A stretch of 64,000 nucleotides of DNA from Raineyella sp. W15-4 (GTDB lineage Bacteria; Actinomycetota; Actinomycetes; Propionibacteriales; Propionibacteriaceae): assembly GCF_033170155.1 (NCBI RefSeq), contig NZ_CP137079.1:2170001-2234000 (forward strand), in the 5' to 3' direction. Positions 9,082-18,264 of the stretch are shown here, one piece after another. A program made the position numbers and the translations under genes. Below the pieces are notes generated by a model. That model made no database searches, was not told the DNA's origin, and was given only the letters and a program-made list of their open reading frames with translations. The stretch's first letter is position 1, and each line of letters opens with the position of its first letter.

Positions 9082-10086
9082 ATGCAAGCGTTCGTGTTCG
9101 ACCAGTACAAGCGGCCCGTCCACGAAGCCAACATCCCTGAGCCAACGGTCGGCGACCGAGATGTCCTGATCCGAGTGGAGGCCGCGGGACTGAACCACCT
9201 CGACGAGCGGCTTCGAGCGGGAGAGTTCAAGGCGATCCTGCCCTACAGGACACCCCTCACCCTCGGCCACGACCTCGCCGGCACCGTCATCCGCACCGGA
9301 GCGAACGTCACCAGGTTCACCACTGGGGACCGGGTGTACGCCCGGCCGCGGGACTTCCGCATCGGCACCTTCGCCGAGCGCATCGCGGTCGACGAAACAG
9401 ACGTCGCCCCGGCCCCGACCTCGATCAGCACCGTGGAGGCAGCGTCCTTGCCGCTGGTCGCGCTCACCGCCTGGCAGGCCCTGGTGGAGAAGGGCAACGT
9501 CCAACCCGGGCAGAAGGTACTCATCCACGCCGGAGCGGGCGGGGTCGGCTCTATCGCGATCCAGCTCGCCAAGCACCTCGGTGCGCAGGTCGCGACCACC
9601 GTGTCAGGCAAGAACGCGGACTTCGTCCGCGAGCTCGGCGCGGACGTGGTCATCGACTACCGCACCCAGGACTTCGAGACCGAGCTCTCCGGCTACGACT
9701 TCGTCCTCGACCCCCTCGGCGGGGACAACCTCGCCAAGTCGCTCAAGGTCTTGAAGCGCGGCGGGAAGGCCGTCGGCATCTCCGGGCCGCCCACTCCCGA
9801 GTTCGCGAAGGCCGCCGGTCTGAACCCGGTGCTGCGCCTGGCTATCACGGCGCTCAGTCGCAAGACCCGCGCTCTGGCGAAGGGGCTCGGCGTGTCCTAC
9901 GAGTTCCTGCTCATGCACGCCTCCGGCGAGCAGCTGCGTCAGGTCGCCGAACTCGTCGACGGTGGCGTCATCCGCCCCGTCGTCGGCGCGACCTTCTCCT
10001 TCGACCAGACCGTGCAAGCCCTGGCGACCCTCGGTACGAGCAGCGTCCGCGGGAAGATCGTCGTTACCGGCCCCACCACCGCCTGA
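9082..10086 (+). CDS. NADPH:quinone reductase-like zinc-independent MDR oxidoreductase
   Basis: 334 aa medium-chain dehydrogenase/reductase. The N-terminal GroES-like domain carries G-H-D-L-A-G-T-V, and the Rossmann domain has the nucleotide motif H-A-G-A-G-G-V-G-S-I-A (about residues 151-161). Zinc-ligand cysteines are absent, as in the quinone oxidoreductase branch. Probable role: NADPH-dependent reduction of quinones or activated double bonds. A strong ribosome site (AAGGAGAAGGAG) precedes the ATG. Confidence 0.88.
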   Translation: MQAFVFDQYKRPVHEANIPEPTVGDRDVLIRVEAAGLNHLDERLRAGEFKAILPYRTPLTLGHDLAGTVIRTGANVTRFTTGDRVYARPRDFRIGTFAERIAVDETDVAPAPTSISTVEAASLPLVALTAWQALVEKGNVQPGQKVLIHAGAGGVGSIAIQLAKHLGAQVATTVSGKNADFVRELGADVVIDYRTQDFETELSGYDFVLDPLGGDNLAKSLKVLKRGGKAVGISGPPTPEFAKAAGLNPVLRLAITALSRKTRALAKGLGVSYEFLLMHASGEQLRQVAELVDGGVIRPVVGATFSFDQTVQALATLGTSSVRGKIVVTGPTTA

Positions 10087-10149
10087 TCACACGACCGCAA
10101 CCCGTCTCCGGCCACAGCTGGAAATGACGTCCCATTCAAGGAAACCATC

Positions 10150-10463
10150 ATGAGCACAAGCAACAGCGGGAGCACGGACGACTCTGTCATCACCTCCTAC
10201 GCGAAGGCTCCGGCCAAGACGATCACCGTCGGCGGCGACACCTTCGCCTACCGGTTCATCACCCAGGGCCTCGGCTACGACAGGTCCAGACCCAGCTGAA
10301 AGCCATTGCTCGGCACGGTCGGTCGGTCTCGTCAGATCTGTCGGTAATCACCCAGCGCATCACGGGGTCTGAGCTGATCATCTACCCGAGCTCCGGGCAC
10401 GGCGGCATCTTCCAGTACTGGAAGAAGTCCGCCCCCATTGCCGCGGAATTTCTTACCGCCTAA
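10150..10463 (+). pseudogene. Alpha/beta hydrolase gene with large internal deletion
   Basis: The first 41 codons match a hydrolase N-terminus (T-V-G-G-D-T-F-A-Y-R-F). The frame then shifts and stops at 10297-10299. In another frame the C-terminal end of a hydrolase continues to the TAA at 10461-10463, including E-L-I-I-Y-P-S-S-G-H-G-G-I-F-Q-Y with the catalytic histidine. About two thirds of the gene, including the nucleophile, is gone. Confidence 0.8.
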
Positions 10464-10506
10464 CTTCCCTACCCATCTCGTCCCTGTCCTGAAAGGAACC
10501 CTTGTA

Positions 10507-11490
10507 ATGCGTGCCATCGTCGCTCCAGCCCCCAACGAGCCCGCCATGCTCACCGAGATCGCCCCTCCCCGCGCCAGCGGGGACGGCGAGGTGCTAATCG
10601 AGGTAACGCACTCCAGTGTGAACTACAAGGACGGCAGCACGGTCCTCGGCCGCCCAGGATTCGTGCGCACCTGGCCACTGACGGTCGGAATCGACATCGT
10701 CGGCACCGTCATCGCGAGCACCACGGACGTCTTCGCGTCCGGCGACCGGGTCACCCTCAACGGCGCCGGCGCTGGGGAGAACCGGCCCGGCGGGTACGCC
10801 GAATACGCCACTGCGCCCGCCGCGTCACTGGTGAAGGTGCCCGAAAACCTCACCTCGGCGCAGGCCGCCGCGATCGGCACCGCCGGGTTCACCGCCGCCC
10901 TCGCCGCACTCGCCATCGAAGACCACGGCCTGACACCCGGAGACGGTGAGGTGCTCGTCACCGGCGCCGCCGGCGGGGTCGGATCGGTCGCGGTCAATCT
11001 CCTCGCCCGCCGCGGCTATTCCGTGACCGCGTCCACCGGCCGCAAGGCTCAGGAGCACGCCTACCTCACCGGGCTCGGCGCCTCACGGGTCATCGACCGC
11101 GAAATCCTGTCAGAACCCGCCTCTGCACCGTTGCAGGAGCAGCGGTGGGCGGCCGTGGTCGACGGGGTCGGCTCCCACACCCTCGCCAACGCGCTCGCGC
11201 AGACCCGGTATGGCGGGATCGCGGTTGCCTACGGGCTCGCCCAGGGACCGGACCTGCCCGCGACCGTGCTGCCGTTCATCCTGCGCGCGGTTACTCTCAC
11301 CGGTGCGAACTCCGTTGACGCCCCCCTGCCGCTACGGCAGCGCGCCTGGGACCTGTTGGGCGCCAATCTCGACCTGGACGCGCTCGATCGGATGAGCACC
11401 ACGATCGGCCTCGGTGACGTACTCGATATCGCCCCGCGCATCCTTGCCGGGCAGGTCCGCGGCCGCACCATCGTCGAAATAGCAAGATGA
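10507..11490 (+). CDS. MDR-family NADPH-dependent oxidoreductase (quinone/enoyl reductase-like)
   Basis: 327 aa from the ATG at 10507, preceded by GAAAGGAAC. The GroES-like N-terminus contains V-N-Y-K-D-G and G-I-D-I-V-G-T-V; the Rossmann motif is V-T-G-A-A-G-G-V-G-S-V-A. V-N-Y-K-D is typical of the YhdH/AcuI-type acryloyl-CoA or quinone reductase branch. Only about 30-35% similar by eye to the reductase at 9082, so it is not a recent duplicate. It probably reduces activated C=C bonds; the substrate is not evident. Confidence 0.83.
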   Translation: MRAIVAPAPNEPAMLTEIAPPRASGDGEVLIEVTHSSVNYKDGSTVLGRPGFVRTWPLTVGIDIVGTVIASTTDVFASGDRVTLNGAGAGENRPGGYAEYATAPAASLVKVPENLTSAQAAAIGTAGFTAALAALAIEDHGLTPGDGEVLVTGAAGGVGSVAVNLLARRGYSVTASTGRKAQEHAYLTGLGASRVIDREILSEPASAPLQEQRWAAVVDGVGSHTLANALAQTRYGGIAVAYGLAQGPDLPATVLPFILRAVTLTGANSVDAPLPLRQRAWDLLGANLDLDALDRMSTTIGLGDVLDIAPRILAGQVRGRTIVEIAR

Positions 11491-11639
11491 ACTCCGCCCA
11501 CCCCGACGATTCTTCGATCTGACTTGTGAAGCGCCTCAGAGACACCCCGGGCATCCCGGCTAGACGCCGTTTGCCACGGACGCGGGGACCTTTCCGGCGG
11601 ACAGTGTGAGGAACGCCCCCGCGCTCGTCTAGGTGTGCC

Positions 11640-11964
11640 CGACTTGATCACCCTGTCCACTTCTTTGGCCGCACCTCGAACGGCGACGCCGGCGAAGGCG
11701 GCCTGCTCGAATGGCCGGTTTCGGATGGTTCCTCGATTGTCCTCGTCATTGTTGGTCTGGAAAATGCTCTCGGGGTAGACCACGGCGACGACATCTCTCC
11801 GCACAGGAGGCGCGGCGCCGAACACGTACGGCCGGCCGACGATCTCCGCTGCGGAGTCGACGATTCCAGCCATCAGGAATGCGGTCAGGTTCGCCTGCTG
11901 CCAAACCCTGGAGATCATCCCTCAGGATCGCGACGATCTTGGTGTCCCACTTCGCATCTGTCAT
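11640..11964 (-). pseudogene. DUF2000-family gene, frameshifted and internally deleted
   Basis: Starts MTDAKWDTKIVAILRDDLQG, the DUF2000 opening. A single extra T then shifts the frame, after which W-Q-Q-A-N-L-T-A-F-L-M-A-G continues the family pattern. A central piece is missing, and Y-P-E-S-I-F-Q-T-N-N-D-E-D-N-R to V-D-R-V-I-K restores the C-terminal motif. It starts 8 bp after the MFS stop codon, so it was the last gene of that operon. Confidence 0.7.
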
Positions 11965-11972
11965 GCCCCACC

Positions 11973-13289
11973 TCACCTCTCGATATCTGCGACCGGTCCC
12001 CGCCGGATGGCGAAGGAGATCACCACCGCCACCCCGCACAGCGCTGCCGCCGCGAACCAGGCGAACGTGTACTGGCCGGTGACGTCGCGCACCACCCCGG
12101 CAGCGAGCGCGGCGATCGCCGCCCCGACCTGATGAGACGCGAAGGCCCAGCCGAACACGATCGGGCCCCGGTCGCCGAACGCCTCGTTGCACAGCGCCAC
12201 AGTGGGTGGGACAGTGGCGACCCAGTCGAGGCCGTACACGATGATGAACAGGATCATTGGGGGCTGTACGGAAGCGCCGAGGAGGAAGGGGAGCGCCGCC
12301 AATCCGACGCCGCGTCCGGCATAGTAGATGCCCAGCAGCACCCGCGGATCGAGCCGGTCCGTCAGCCATCCCGAGCCGATTGTCCCCAGTACGTCGAAGA
12401 TGCCGACGACGGCGAGCAGGCCGGCGGCAGTGGTCTGGGGCATGCCGTGATCGTGGGCGCTCGGAATGAAATGCGTGCCCACAATGCCGTTCGTGGTCGC
12501 GCCGCAGATGGCGAATCCCGCCATCAGCGACCAGAACGTCTTCGAGCGACTCGCGATCCTCAGTGTGTGGAGTGCCGCGGCCGCCGGATTCCCCCTGGGT
12601 CGAGGGGGTGTGTGCCATCCGGGCGGGGCTCCGAACGGCACCACGGCCAGCTGCTCGGGGTCTCCGCGGAGCCAGCGAACGGCGGAAAGCAGCACGAGGG
12701 CCGTCGCAGCCAGGACGAGTGTGGCCCACCGCCACCCGACGCTCTCCGTCAGGTTCGCCACGACCGGGAGGAACACGAGCTGCCCGGTGGACTGGCCCGC
12801 TGTGAGGATGCCCATCACAAGACCGCGCCGCCGCGCGAACCAGGTGTCTACGACCGCCGCAGCGAAGACCAGCGCGACGGCGCCGGTGCCCAGTCCGATC
12901 AGCAGGCCCCACGTGACCACCAGCATCCATGGCCGGACGGAAAGCACTGACAGGCCTGATCCGGCGCCGACGAGAGCCAGGGCGGCGAAGGTGATGCGCC
13001 GGATGCCGAACCGCTGGATGAGCGCCGCAACGAAGGGAGCGGTCAGTCCATAGCAGAGCAGATTGACGGTGATGGCCAGCGAAATCTGGGCCGTCGACCA
13101 TCCGAATTCGGTCTGCAGGGAGTCGATCAGGGCACTGGGGGCCGCCCGGGCTCCGGCCGCGACGGTGAGCACGAGGAAGGCGATCGCTGCCACCCCCCAA
13201 GCGGGGTGCAGGTGCCGGTGGTGCGCTGTATCGCACCTGGGGGCGGATTCGCGGTCCATCTCGCCGTGTGCCGGTGGCCTCGAACTCAC
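11973..13289 (-). CDS. MFS transporter (monocarboxylate/oxalate-formate-like)
   Basis: 438 aa, 12 predicted membrane helices, with a hydrophilic loop of about 45 residues between helices 6 and 7. The early motif F-G-W-S-T-A-Q-I-S and R-F-G-I-R-R after helix 2 are typical of the oxalate/formate antiporter-like MFS branch. The GTG start at 13289 overlaps the stop codon of the aldo/keto reductase gene (GTGA), which supports this start over the ATG at 13259. It is probably co-expressed with that reductase; the cargo is unknown. Confidence 0.87.
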   Translation of the reverse strand: MSSRPPAHGEMDRESAPRCDTAHHRHLHPAWGVAAIAFLVLTVAAGARAAPSALIDSLQTEFGWSTAQISLAITVNLLCYGLTAPFVAALIQRFGIRRITFAALALVGAGSGLSVLSVRPWMLVVTWGLLIGLGTGAVALVFAAAVVDTWFARRRGLVMGILTAGQSTGQLVFLPVVANLTESVGWRWATLVLAATALVLLSAVRWLRGDPEQLAVVPFGAPPGWHTPPRPRGNPAAAALHTLRIASRSKTFWSLMAGFAICGATTNGIVGTHFIPSAHDHGMPQTTAAGLLAVVGIFDVLGTIGSGWLTDRLDPRVLLGIYYAGRGVGLAALPFLLGASVQPPMILFIIVYGLDWVATVPPTVALCNEAFGDRGPIVFGWAFASHQVGAAIAALAAGVVRDVTGQYTFAWFAAAALCGVAVVISFAIRRGPVADIER

Positions 13290-14341
13290 ACCACCGGGAC
13301 GCGCGGGGCCTCGAACGCGGCCGCCGTACCTCCCTGGAGGCCATCCAGGGAGCGGGCATTCGCCACGTGGGGGATGCCGAGATCAATGGCGCTGACGTCC
13401 GTCAACCGGTCGTATTGGGCATCGGTGAGCTCGACGTCGAGGGCGGCGAGGTAGTCGTCGAGCTGGGCAACGTGCCGCGGGCCAACGATGGGGAGCGCGG
13501 GGGTCGCCAGCCGTCGTGCCCGTTCACTCACCCATGCGGTGGCGACCTGCGCCGGCGGGCAACCGATCTCCTGCGCGACCTCGAGGACGGCGTCGACGAT
13601 CGCCGTCGTCTGCGCAGTCGACTCGCTATGCACAAGTCGGTTCCAGTCGCTCAGACGTCCTTCTCTGCCGTGCCGGTACTTGCCGGTCAGCAGACCGCCG
13701 CCGAGAGGAGACCAGAAGGTCGCGCCCAGCCCCAAAGCCTCGGCCATGGGCAGCAGCTCGCGGTCGGCGCTCCGCTCGACCAGGCTGTACTCGATCTGGA
13801 TCCCGACGATCGGCGACCACCCGGACACCTCGGCCAGCAGCGCGGCCCGGGAGACTCGCCAGGCGGGGAAGTTCGACAGACCGATGTAGAGGATCTTGCC
13901 CTGGTGGACGAGATCGTCCAGGCCCCTGAGAATCTCGTCGACGGGGGTGAGGGCGTCGGGATAGTGCACCCACAGGACGTCAATGTAATCGGTACCGAGT
14001 CGCGAAAGGCTCTCCTCGACGGAGATGCGCAGATTCTTCCTGGCATTCCCGGTGCGCAGGAGCTTGGGCTGGGGACTGGCCCCGACGGTGAACTTCGTCG
14101 CCAACACCAGGTCGTCACGCTCGGCCCGGACGAATTCGCCTACCAGTTGCTCCGATTGCCCGGCCTGATAGGTGTCAGCAGTGTCGATGAAGTTCCCGCC
14201 CGCCTCCACGAACCGGTCGAAGATCGCCTTTGCCTCGTCCCGCTCTGTCCCGGCACCCCACCCGGTGCCGAAGTTCCCCGTGCCCAGGGCGTACTCGCTG
14301 ACCCGCAACCCGCTGCGGCGTCCGAACGTCGTGTATCGCAT
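13286..14341 (-). CDS. Aldo/keto reductase
   Basis: 351 aa TIM-barrel oxidoreductase. The tetrad is visible: Asp and Tyr in F-I-D-T-A-D-T-Y, Lys in L-A-T-K-F, and His in W-V-H-Y-P-D. The NADPH-binding C-terminal part contains P-I-V-G-P-R. Such enzymes reduce aldehydes and ketones with NADPH. It is transcribed divergently from the Old Yellow Enzyme gene across a 155-bp region that holds an inverted repeat, and it overlaps the MFS gene by 4 bp. Confidence 0.92.
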   Translation of the reverse strand: MRYTTFGRRSGLRVSEYALGTGNFGTGWGAGTERDEAKAIFDRFVEAGGNFIDTADTYQAGQSEQLVGEFVRAERDDLVLATKFTVGASPQPKLLRTGNARKNLRISVEESLSRLGTDYIDVLWVHYPDALTPVDEILRGLDDLVHQGKILYIGLSNFPAWRVSRAALLAEVSGWSPIVGIQIEYSLVERSADRELLPMAEALGLGATFWSPLGGGLLTGKYRHGREGRLSDWNRLVHSESTAQTTAIVDAVLEVAQEIGCPPAQVATAWVSERARRLATPALPIVGPRHVAQLDDYLAALDVELTDAQYDRLTDVSAIDLGIPHVANARSLDGLQGGTAAAFEAPRVPVV

Positions 14342-14408
14342 GCCTGTTCCTGTCCGTCGTGGGCGAGCAGCCGCCCGGAGCCTCTGGCCCCTTCAAGCGT
14401 ACCGATGC

Positions 14409-14429
14409 TAAGTTGGTTATCACAACTCA
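14409..14429. promoter_or_regulatory. Inverted repeat between divergent reductase genes
   Basis: TAAGTTG-N7-CAACTCA, arms matching at 6 of 7 positions, lies midway between the aldo/keto reductase and Old Yellow Enzyme starts. A related sequence (GGTTGTGCGAAGTCA) lies upstream of the HxlR gene at about 15671-15688. It is a candidate HxlR operator; this is inference. Confidence 0.5.
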
Positions 14430-14496
14430 GCTTCCGGGTGCTGTCACCGGGCGTCATCTGAGGAACGACAACTACCGCGTTGCGGTCGGAGGAGAC

Positions 14497-15639
14497 ATGA
14501 TGCACACCACCACGACTCACGCCCCGCTCACCTCGACCCTGCTCGATGGTGCTGACCCAGCCCCGCTGTTCACCCCGTTCACCCACTCCGGGGTGGAGCT
14601 TGCGAACCGGTTCGTGATGGCGCCGATGACGCGCAGCTTCTCACCCGGCGGAGTCCCCGGACAGGACGTGGTGGACTACTACCGGCGCCGAGCCGCTCAC
14701 CTGGGCCTGATCGTGACCGAGGGCACTTACATCGACCACCCCTCCGCGGGCAGCAGCGACCGAGTACCCCGCATCTACGGGGACGACGCCACCGCCGGAT
14801 GGCAGCGGGTCGTCGATGCCGTCCATGCTGAGGACGGCCGAATCTTCCCCCAGCTATGGCACCTGGGCCTCCGCCGCCACGAAGGCACCGCCCCGCACCC
14901 GGAGGCCCCCGTGGTGGGGCCATCTGGCATCGGCTTCGACGGATCACCCCACGGTACCGAGGCATCGCCGGCGGACATCGATGCGATCATCGCCTCCTTC
15001 GCCAGGGCTGCGGCGACCGCGAAGAACATCGGCTTCGACGGGGTCGAGCTGCACGGAGCGCACGGATACCTCCTGGACGCATTCCTGTGGTCCACGACCA
15101 ACCGGCGCACCGACCCCTACGGCGGCAGCCCGGCCTCCCGCGCCCGCCTGAGCGCCGAGGTCGTCGCCGCGGTACGGGACGCCGTGGGCCCGGACTACCC
15201 GGTGGTGTTCCGGTATTCGCAGTGGAAAGGCACCGACTTCGACGCCCGCATCGCGTCGACTCCCGCGGAGCTCGACACCATCCTCGCCCCGCTCGCCGCC
15301 GCCGGGGTATCCGGATTCCACGTCTCCACCCGCCGCTACTGGCTCCCCGCCTTCGACGGCGAGGAGCGCACCCTGGCCGGATGGACCAAGCACCTCACCG
15401 GACTACCGACCATCGCGCTGGGCTCGATCGGTGTCGCCTCCCCGTTCCTGCAAGACGACACCGCCGCCGGGTCGCTGAGTCTGGCGCACCTGCTGGAGCT
15501 GTTCGAGCGCGGCGAGTTCGACCTCGTCGGCCTCGGCCGAGCCGTGCTCTCCGAGCCTGAATGGACCAGCAAGCTTCGCGACGGCCGCCTCGACGAGATC
15601 CGCCCGTACACCAAAGACGACGAGAAGCACCTCCTGTAG
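14497..15639 (+). CDS. Old Yellow Enzyme-family NADH:flavin oxidoreductase
   Basis: 380 aa from the ATG at 14497 with GGAGGAG upstream. FMN barrel features include N-R-F-V-M-A-P-M-T-R near the N-terminus, Q-L-W-H-L-G, the substrate-binding pair H-G-A-H, and the family signature from D-A-F-L to T-D-P-Y-G-G-S. These flavoenzymes reduce alpha/beta-unsaturated carbonyls, nitro compounds or quinones. It is followed by its probable regulator, HxlR-type, 64 bp downstream. Confidence 0.92.
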   Translation: MMHTTTTHAPLTSTLLDGADPAPLFTPFTHSGVELANRFVMAPMTRSFSPGGVPGQDVVDYYRRRAAHLGLIVTEGTYIDHPSAGSSDRVPRIYGDDATAGWQRVVDAVHAEDGRIFPQLWHLGLRRHEGTAPHPEAPVVGPSGIGFDGSPHGTEASPADIDAIIASFARAAATAKNIGFDGVELHGAHGYLLDAFLWSTTNRRTDPYGGSPASRARLSAEVVAAVRDAVGPDYPVVFRYSQWKGTDFDARIASTPAELDTILAPLAAAGVSGFHVSTRRYWLPAFDGEERTLAGWTKHLTGLPTIALGSIGVASPFLQDDTAAGSLSLAHLLELFERGEFDLVGLGRAVLSEPEWTSKLRDGRLDEIRPYTKDDEKHLL

Positions 15640-15703
15640 CGACACCAGAGCGAGCGAGCCGACCTCTGGATTGGTTGTGCGAAGTCAGGCTAGAGTTGAG
15701 AGT

Positions 15704-16189
15704 ATGCCTCGTCCGTCGCCGATTCTTGCCCACGCGATCGAGAACCCGTGCGCGATCATCCGTAGCCTCGGTGTGCTCACCGACACGTGGAGTTTCCTCC
15801 TGGTCCGAGAAGCACTGTTGGGGGCGCGGACGTTCGCGCAGTTCCGTGACGCGCTCGGCATCGCCTCCGACGTCCTGACCGCTCGGCTGGCCTCGCTCGT
15901 GGAGCACGGTGTCATGGTGAAGACGCCCTACCGGGTGCCCGGCCAGCGCACCCGCGACGCCTACGACCTGACCCCTGCAGGCGAGGAGTTGAAGACGGTG
16001 CTCGTGGCGATGCAGCAGTGGGGCCACACCCATGTTCCCCAGGAGCCGGAGCTGCGGGTCGTGCCGCTGACCACCGAGGGACGCCAGCGTGTGCACGCCG
16101 AGCTCGTCGACCCTGCCGGGCGGACTGTTGCCCCGGAGGCGGTGCAGTTCGTCCGTACTGCATCGCGGCCGGCCCCGGTGGACGGGTGA
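15704..16189 (+). CDS. HxlR/MarR-like winged-helix regulator
   Basis: 161 aa from the ATG at 15704. The HxlR pattern is clear: C-A-I-I-R-S-L-G-V-L-T-D-T-W-S, L-L-G-A-R-T-F-A-Q-F, L-T-A-R-L-A-S-L-V and Y-D-L-T-P-A-G. The Cys near residue 16 is at the position used for thiol or aldehyde sensing in some HxlR proteins. No Shine-Dalgarno is present; TAGAGT ends 8 bases before the ATG, which fits leaderless transcription. It probably controls the Old Yellow Enzyme gene and the divergent reductase. Confidence 0.85.
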   Translation: MPRPSPILAHAIENPCAIIRSLGVLTDTWSFLLVREALLGARTFAQFRDALGIASDVLTARLASLVEHGVMVKTPYRVPGQRTRDAYDLTPAGEELKTVLVAMQQWGHTHVPQEPELRVVPLTTEGRQRVHAELVDPAGRTVAPEAVQFVRTASRPAPVDG

Positions 16190-16375
16190 TGGCTGCACCC
16201 GACCGGCGAGCACCCGCTCGCTTGGTTCGGTGCGGCAAGGCTCTGCGTCGTCGCCGCGGTCATCGCCATCACCATCCCGCCGCCCCCGCGCCGCAATCCC
16301 GCAGGTGTGCGCATGCGCGCGCTTACTCCGGCTGTAGTGAGGATGGCACGGACGACCGGGAGGGCGCGGTCGGGG

Positions 16376-16975
16376 TCAGCGGGGAAGGATCGCGGAGATC
16401 TGGGTGCGGATCGCGTCGACGATCTGCTCGACACTGCTGTCGACGTGCTCGCTGGAGGCCATGGTCAGGAACAGGATCGCGGAGATCACCCGAGCCAATG
16501 TCGCCGCCCCCGCCTCATCCAGCCGGAGATGCTGGAGGAGGCCTGCGGTGGCGTCTTCAGTCTGCCCGACGATCGCGAGGGCTTCGGCGTGGCGAGGTTC
16601 GGCGGGGTCGCCGAAGACCATCTCGCGCAGGTAGGTGCGGCCGTTGTCGACCTGCACCCGGTTGCATGCCACCACCGGCGTCAGCAGCGCCACCACCGCG
16701 TCCAGCGCGGTCGGCTCCTCGGCTGCGGCCGCACATCCACGCTCCAGAGCGGTGGCGTAGTGGGCGTTCTGCACGAGCAGCAGCAGTTCGCCCTTGGTCT
16801 TGGCGTACAGGAACAAGGTCCCGGTGCCGATGTCAGCCGCATCGGCGATCTGCTGGGTGGTGACCTCGTCGACACCGTGCTCGGCGAACAGCGCGCTGGC
16901 GACTGCGGTGATGCGCTCGAGCTTGGCCTGCTTGTTCCGCTCGCGTCGCCCGAGCGGCTCAGGCGCCACTGGCAT
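16376..16975 (-). CDS. TetR-family transcriptional regulator
   Basis: 199 aa. The N-terminal HTH domain is typical (I-T-A-V-A-S-A-L-F-A-E-H-G then T-T-Q-Q-I-A-D-A-A-D-I-G-T-G-T-L-F-L-Y), followed by a variable all-helical ligand domain. It is divergent from the SDR gene, with a dyad (17007-17020) in the shared region, so it probably represses itself and that gene. A similar dyad is present at the promoter at 8079-8128. Confidence 0.9.
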   Translation of the reverse strand: MPVAPEPLGRRERNKQAKLERITAVASALFAEHGVDEVTTQQIADAADIGTGTLFLYAKTKGELLLLVQNAHYATALERGCAAAAEEPTALDAVVALLTPVVACNRVQVDNGRTYLREMVFGDPAEPRHAEALAIVGQTEDATAGLLQHLRLDEAGAATLARVISAILFLTMASSEHVDSSVEQIVDAIRTQISAILPR

Positions 16976-17006
16976 GGATCGTCCTCCTGGAATAAACTAT
17001 GACTCC

Positions 17007-17020
17007 ACTCAGGTTTGAGT
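17007..17020. promoter_or_regulatory. Palindromic operator in the TetR/SDR intergenic region
   Basis: ACTCA-GGTT-TGAGT. Directly beside it lies TATAGT on the plus strand, whose complement gives TATACT-like hexamers on the minus strand, so the dyad overlaps both candidate promoters. It resembles the 8114-8128 site (ACTCG-GGT-CGAGT core). Confidence 0.6.
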
Positions 17021-17184
17021 ATAGTCACTGTTGTGTGGGCTCGAATGCGGTTCCCCTCATTCTCCCACGTCCGGCCAGGCGCCCTTTGCCGGGCCGGAGG
17101 CGACGTGACACCAGGCGAACCCGACGCCCACACCGGCCACCCTTTTCGACCATCCGAAGATCACACATCAAGGAGTTTCATTCC

Positions 17185-17898
17185 ATGACTTCCCTCAACG
17201 GCGCTGTCGTCCTCGTCACCGGCGCGAATGGCGGCATCGGCGGTCCCTTCGTCCGCGAAGCCCTCTCCCGGGGAGCGGCCAAGGTGTACGCCACCGCCCG
17301 CAACCCTCGCCAGTGGGACGACGAGCGCATCGTGCCCCTCACCCTTGACGTCACCGACCCGGCCTCCATTCAGGCCGTCGCGGAGCAGGCCTCCGACGTG
17401 ACCGTGCTGATCAACAACGCCGGCGCCTCGGTCTCCACTCCGGGCATCCTCACCCACACCGATGAAGAGATCCGCCAGAACGTGGAGACCAACTTCCTCG
17501 GCCCGTTGTTCCTTGCCCGCGCGTTCGCCCCGATCCTCTCCGCGAAGGGCGGCAACACCGCCATCATCGACATCCACTCGGCGCTGTCCTGGTGGGCCGT
17601 TGCGGGGATCTACTCGGCCACCAAGGCGGCCCTGTGGTCGGCGACGAACTCCCTGCGCCTGGAGCTGCAGCCCGCGGGCGTGCAGGTGGTCGGCGTGCAT
17701 GTCGGCTACGTCGACACCGCGATGGCTGCCCACGCCGAAGGCCCCAAGCTCGCCCCGGCCGACCTCGTCACACAGGTGTTCGACACCGTCGAGGCCGGCG
17801 GCTACGAGGTCCTCGCCGACGAGAGCTCGGTCCACCTCAAGGCCGGTCTGTCCGCACCGCTCGAGACCGTCTACCCGCAGCTCGCCGCCGACAAGTGA
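17185..17898 (+). CDS. Short-chain dehydrogenase/reductase
   Basis: 237 aa from the ATG at 17185 with AAGGAG ten bases upstream. Cofactor motif T-G-A-N-G-G-I-G, structural N-N-A-G, and the catalytic Tyr-Lys in Y-S-A-T-K are present; the catalytic Ser lies in D-I-H-S-A-L-S. The pattern is that of NADP-dependent classical SDRs. It probably works with the other reductases of the island under TetR control; the substrate is unknown. Confidence 0.9.
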   Translation: MTSLNGAVVLVTGANGGIGGPFVREALSRGAAKVYATARNPRQWDDERIVPLTLDVTDPASIQAVAEQASDVTVLINNAGASVSTPGILTHTDEEIRQNVETNFLGPLFLARAFAPILSAKGGNTAIIDIHSALSWWAVAGIYSATKAALWSATNSLRLELQPAGVQVVGVHVGYVDTAMAAHAEGPKLAPADLVTQVFDTVEAGGYEVLADESSVHLKAGLSAPLETVYPQLAADK

Positions 17899-17984
17899 CC
17901 CCGGCCGGGGAGGCCACCGAAGCGCTCCGCTCGGCGGGAGGCTGCGCCTGGGACTCCTTCACCATCCCGCATCTCGTCCCGGCT

Positions 17985-18250
17985 CACACTCCGTGCTCGT
18001 CGCCACCACCTGCCCCGCCTGATCCCGGACCCCGACCGTGCCGCGCTGGTGCGGCGGGCGTTCGAGGACAAGCTACGTGAGGGTCGACGGAGCCTGCTCC
18101 ACACCCGCCACGCCGGAGCCGTGCCGCTGGACCTGCTGAAAGCAGGAATAGGACCGCATTGCGCGCAGGCTTGCGTTCTCGCTCGCGCATCGACGCCGGC
18201 CAGATCAAGTACAACCGAGAGGACATGAAGCCCGCCGACGTCGCGGGTTT
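17985..18250 (+). pseudogene. C-terminal relic of a serine site-specific recombinase
   Basis: Short stretches match the region after the zinc ribbon of actinobacterial serine recombinases (A-G-A-V-P-L-D-L-L-K-A, then D-R-I-A-R-R-L-A-F, then R-I-D-A-G-Q-I-K-Y). They lie in different frames, and a TAG stands where a CAG is expected. The recombination domain is absent. The relic ends about 15 bp from the 3' end of tRNA-Val, which suggests a former integration end. Confidence 0.6.
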
Positions 18251-18264
18251 GAACATCCAATCCA

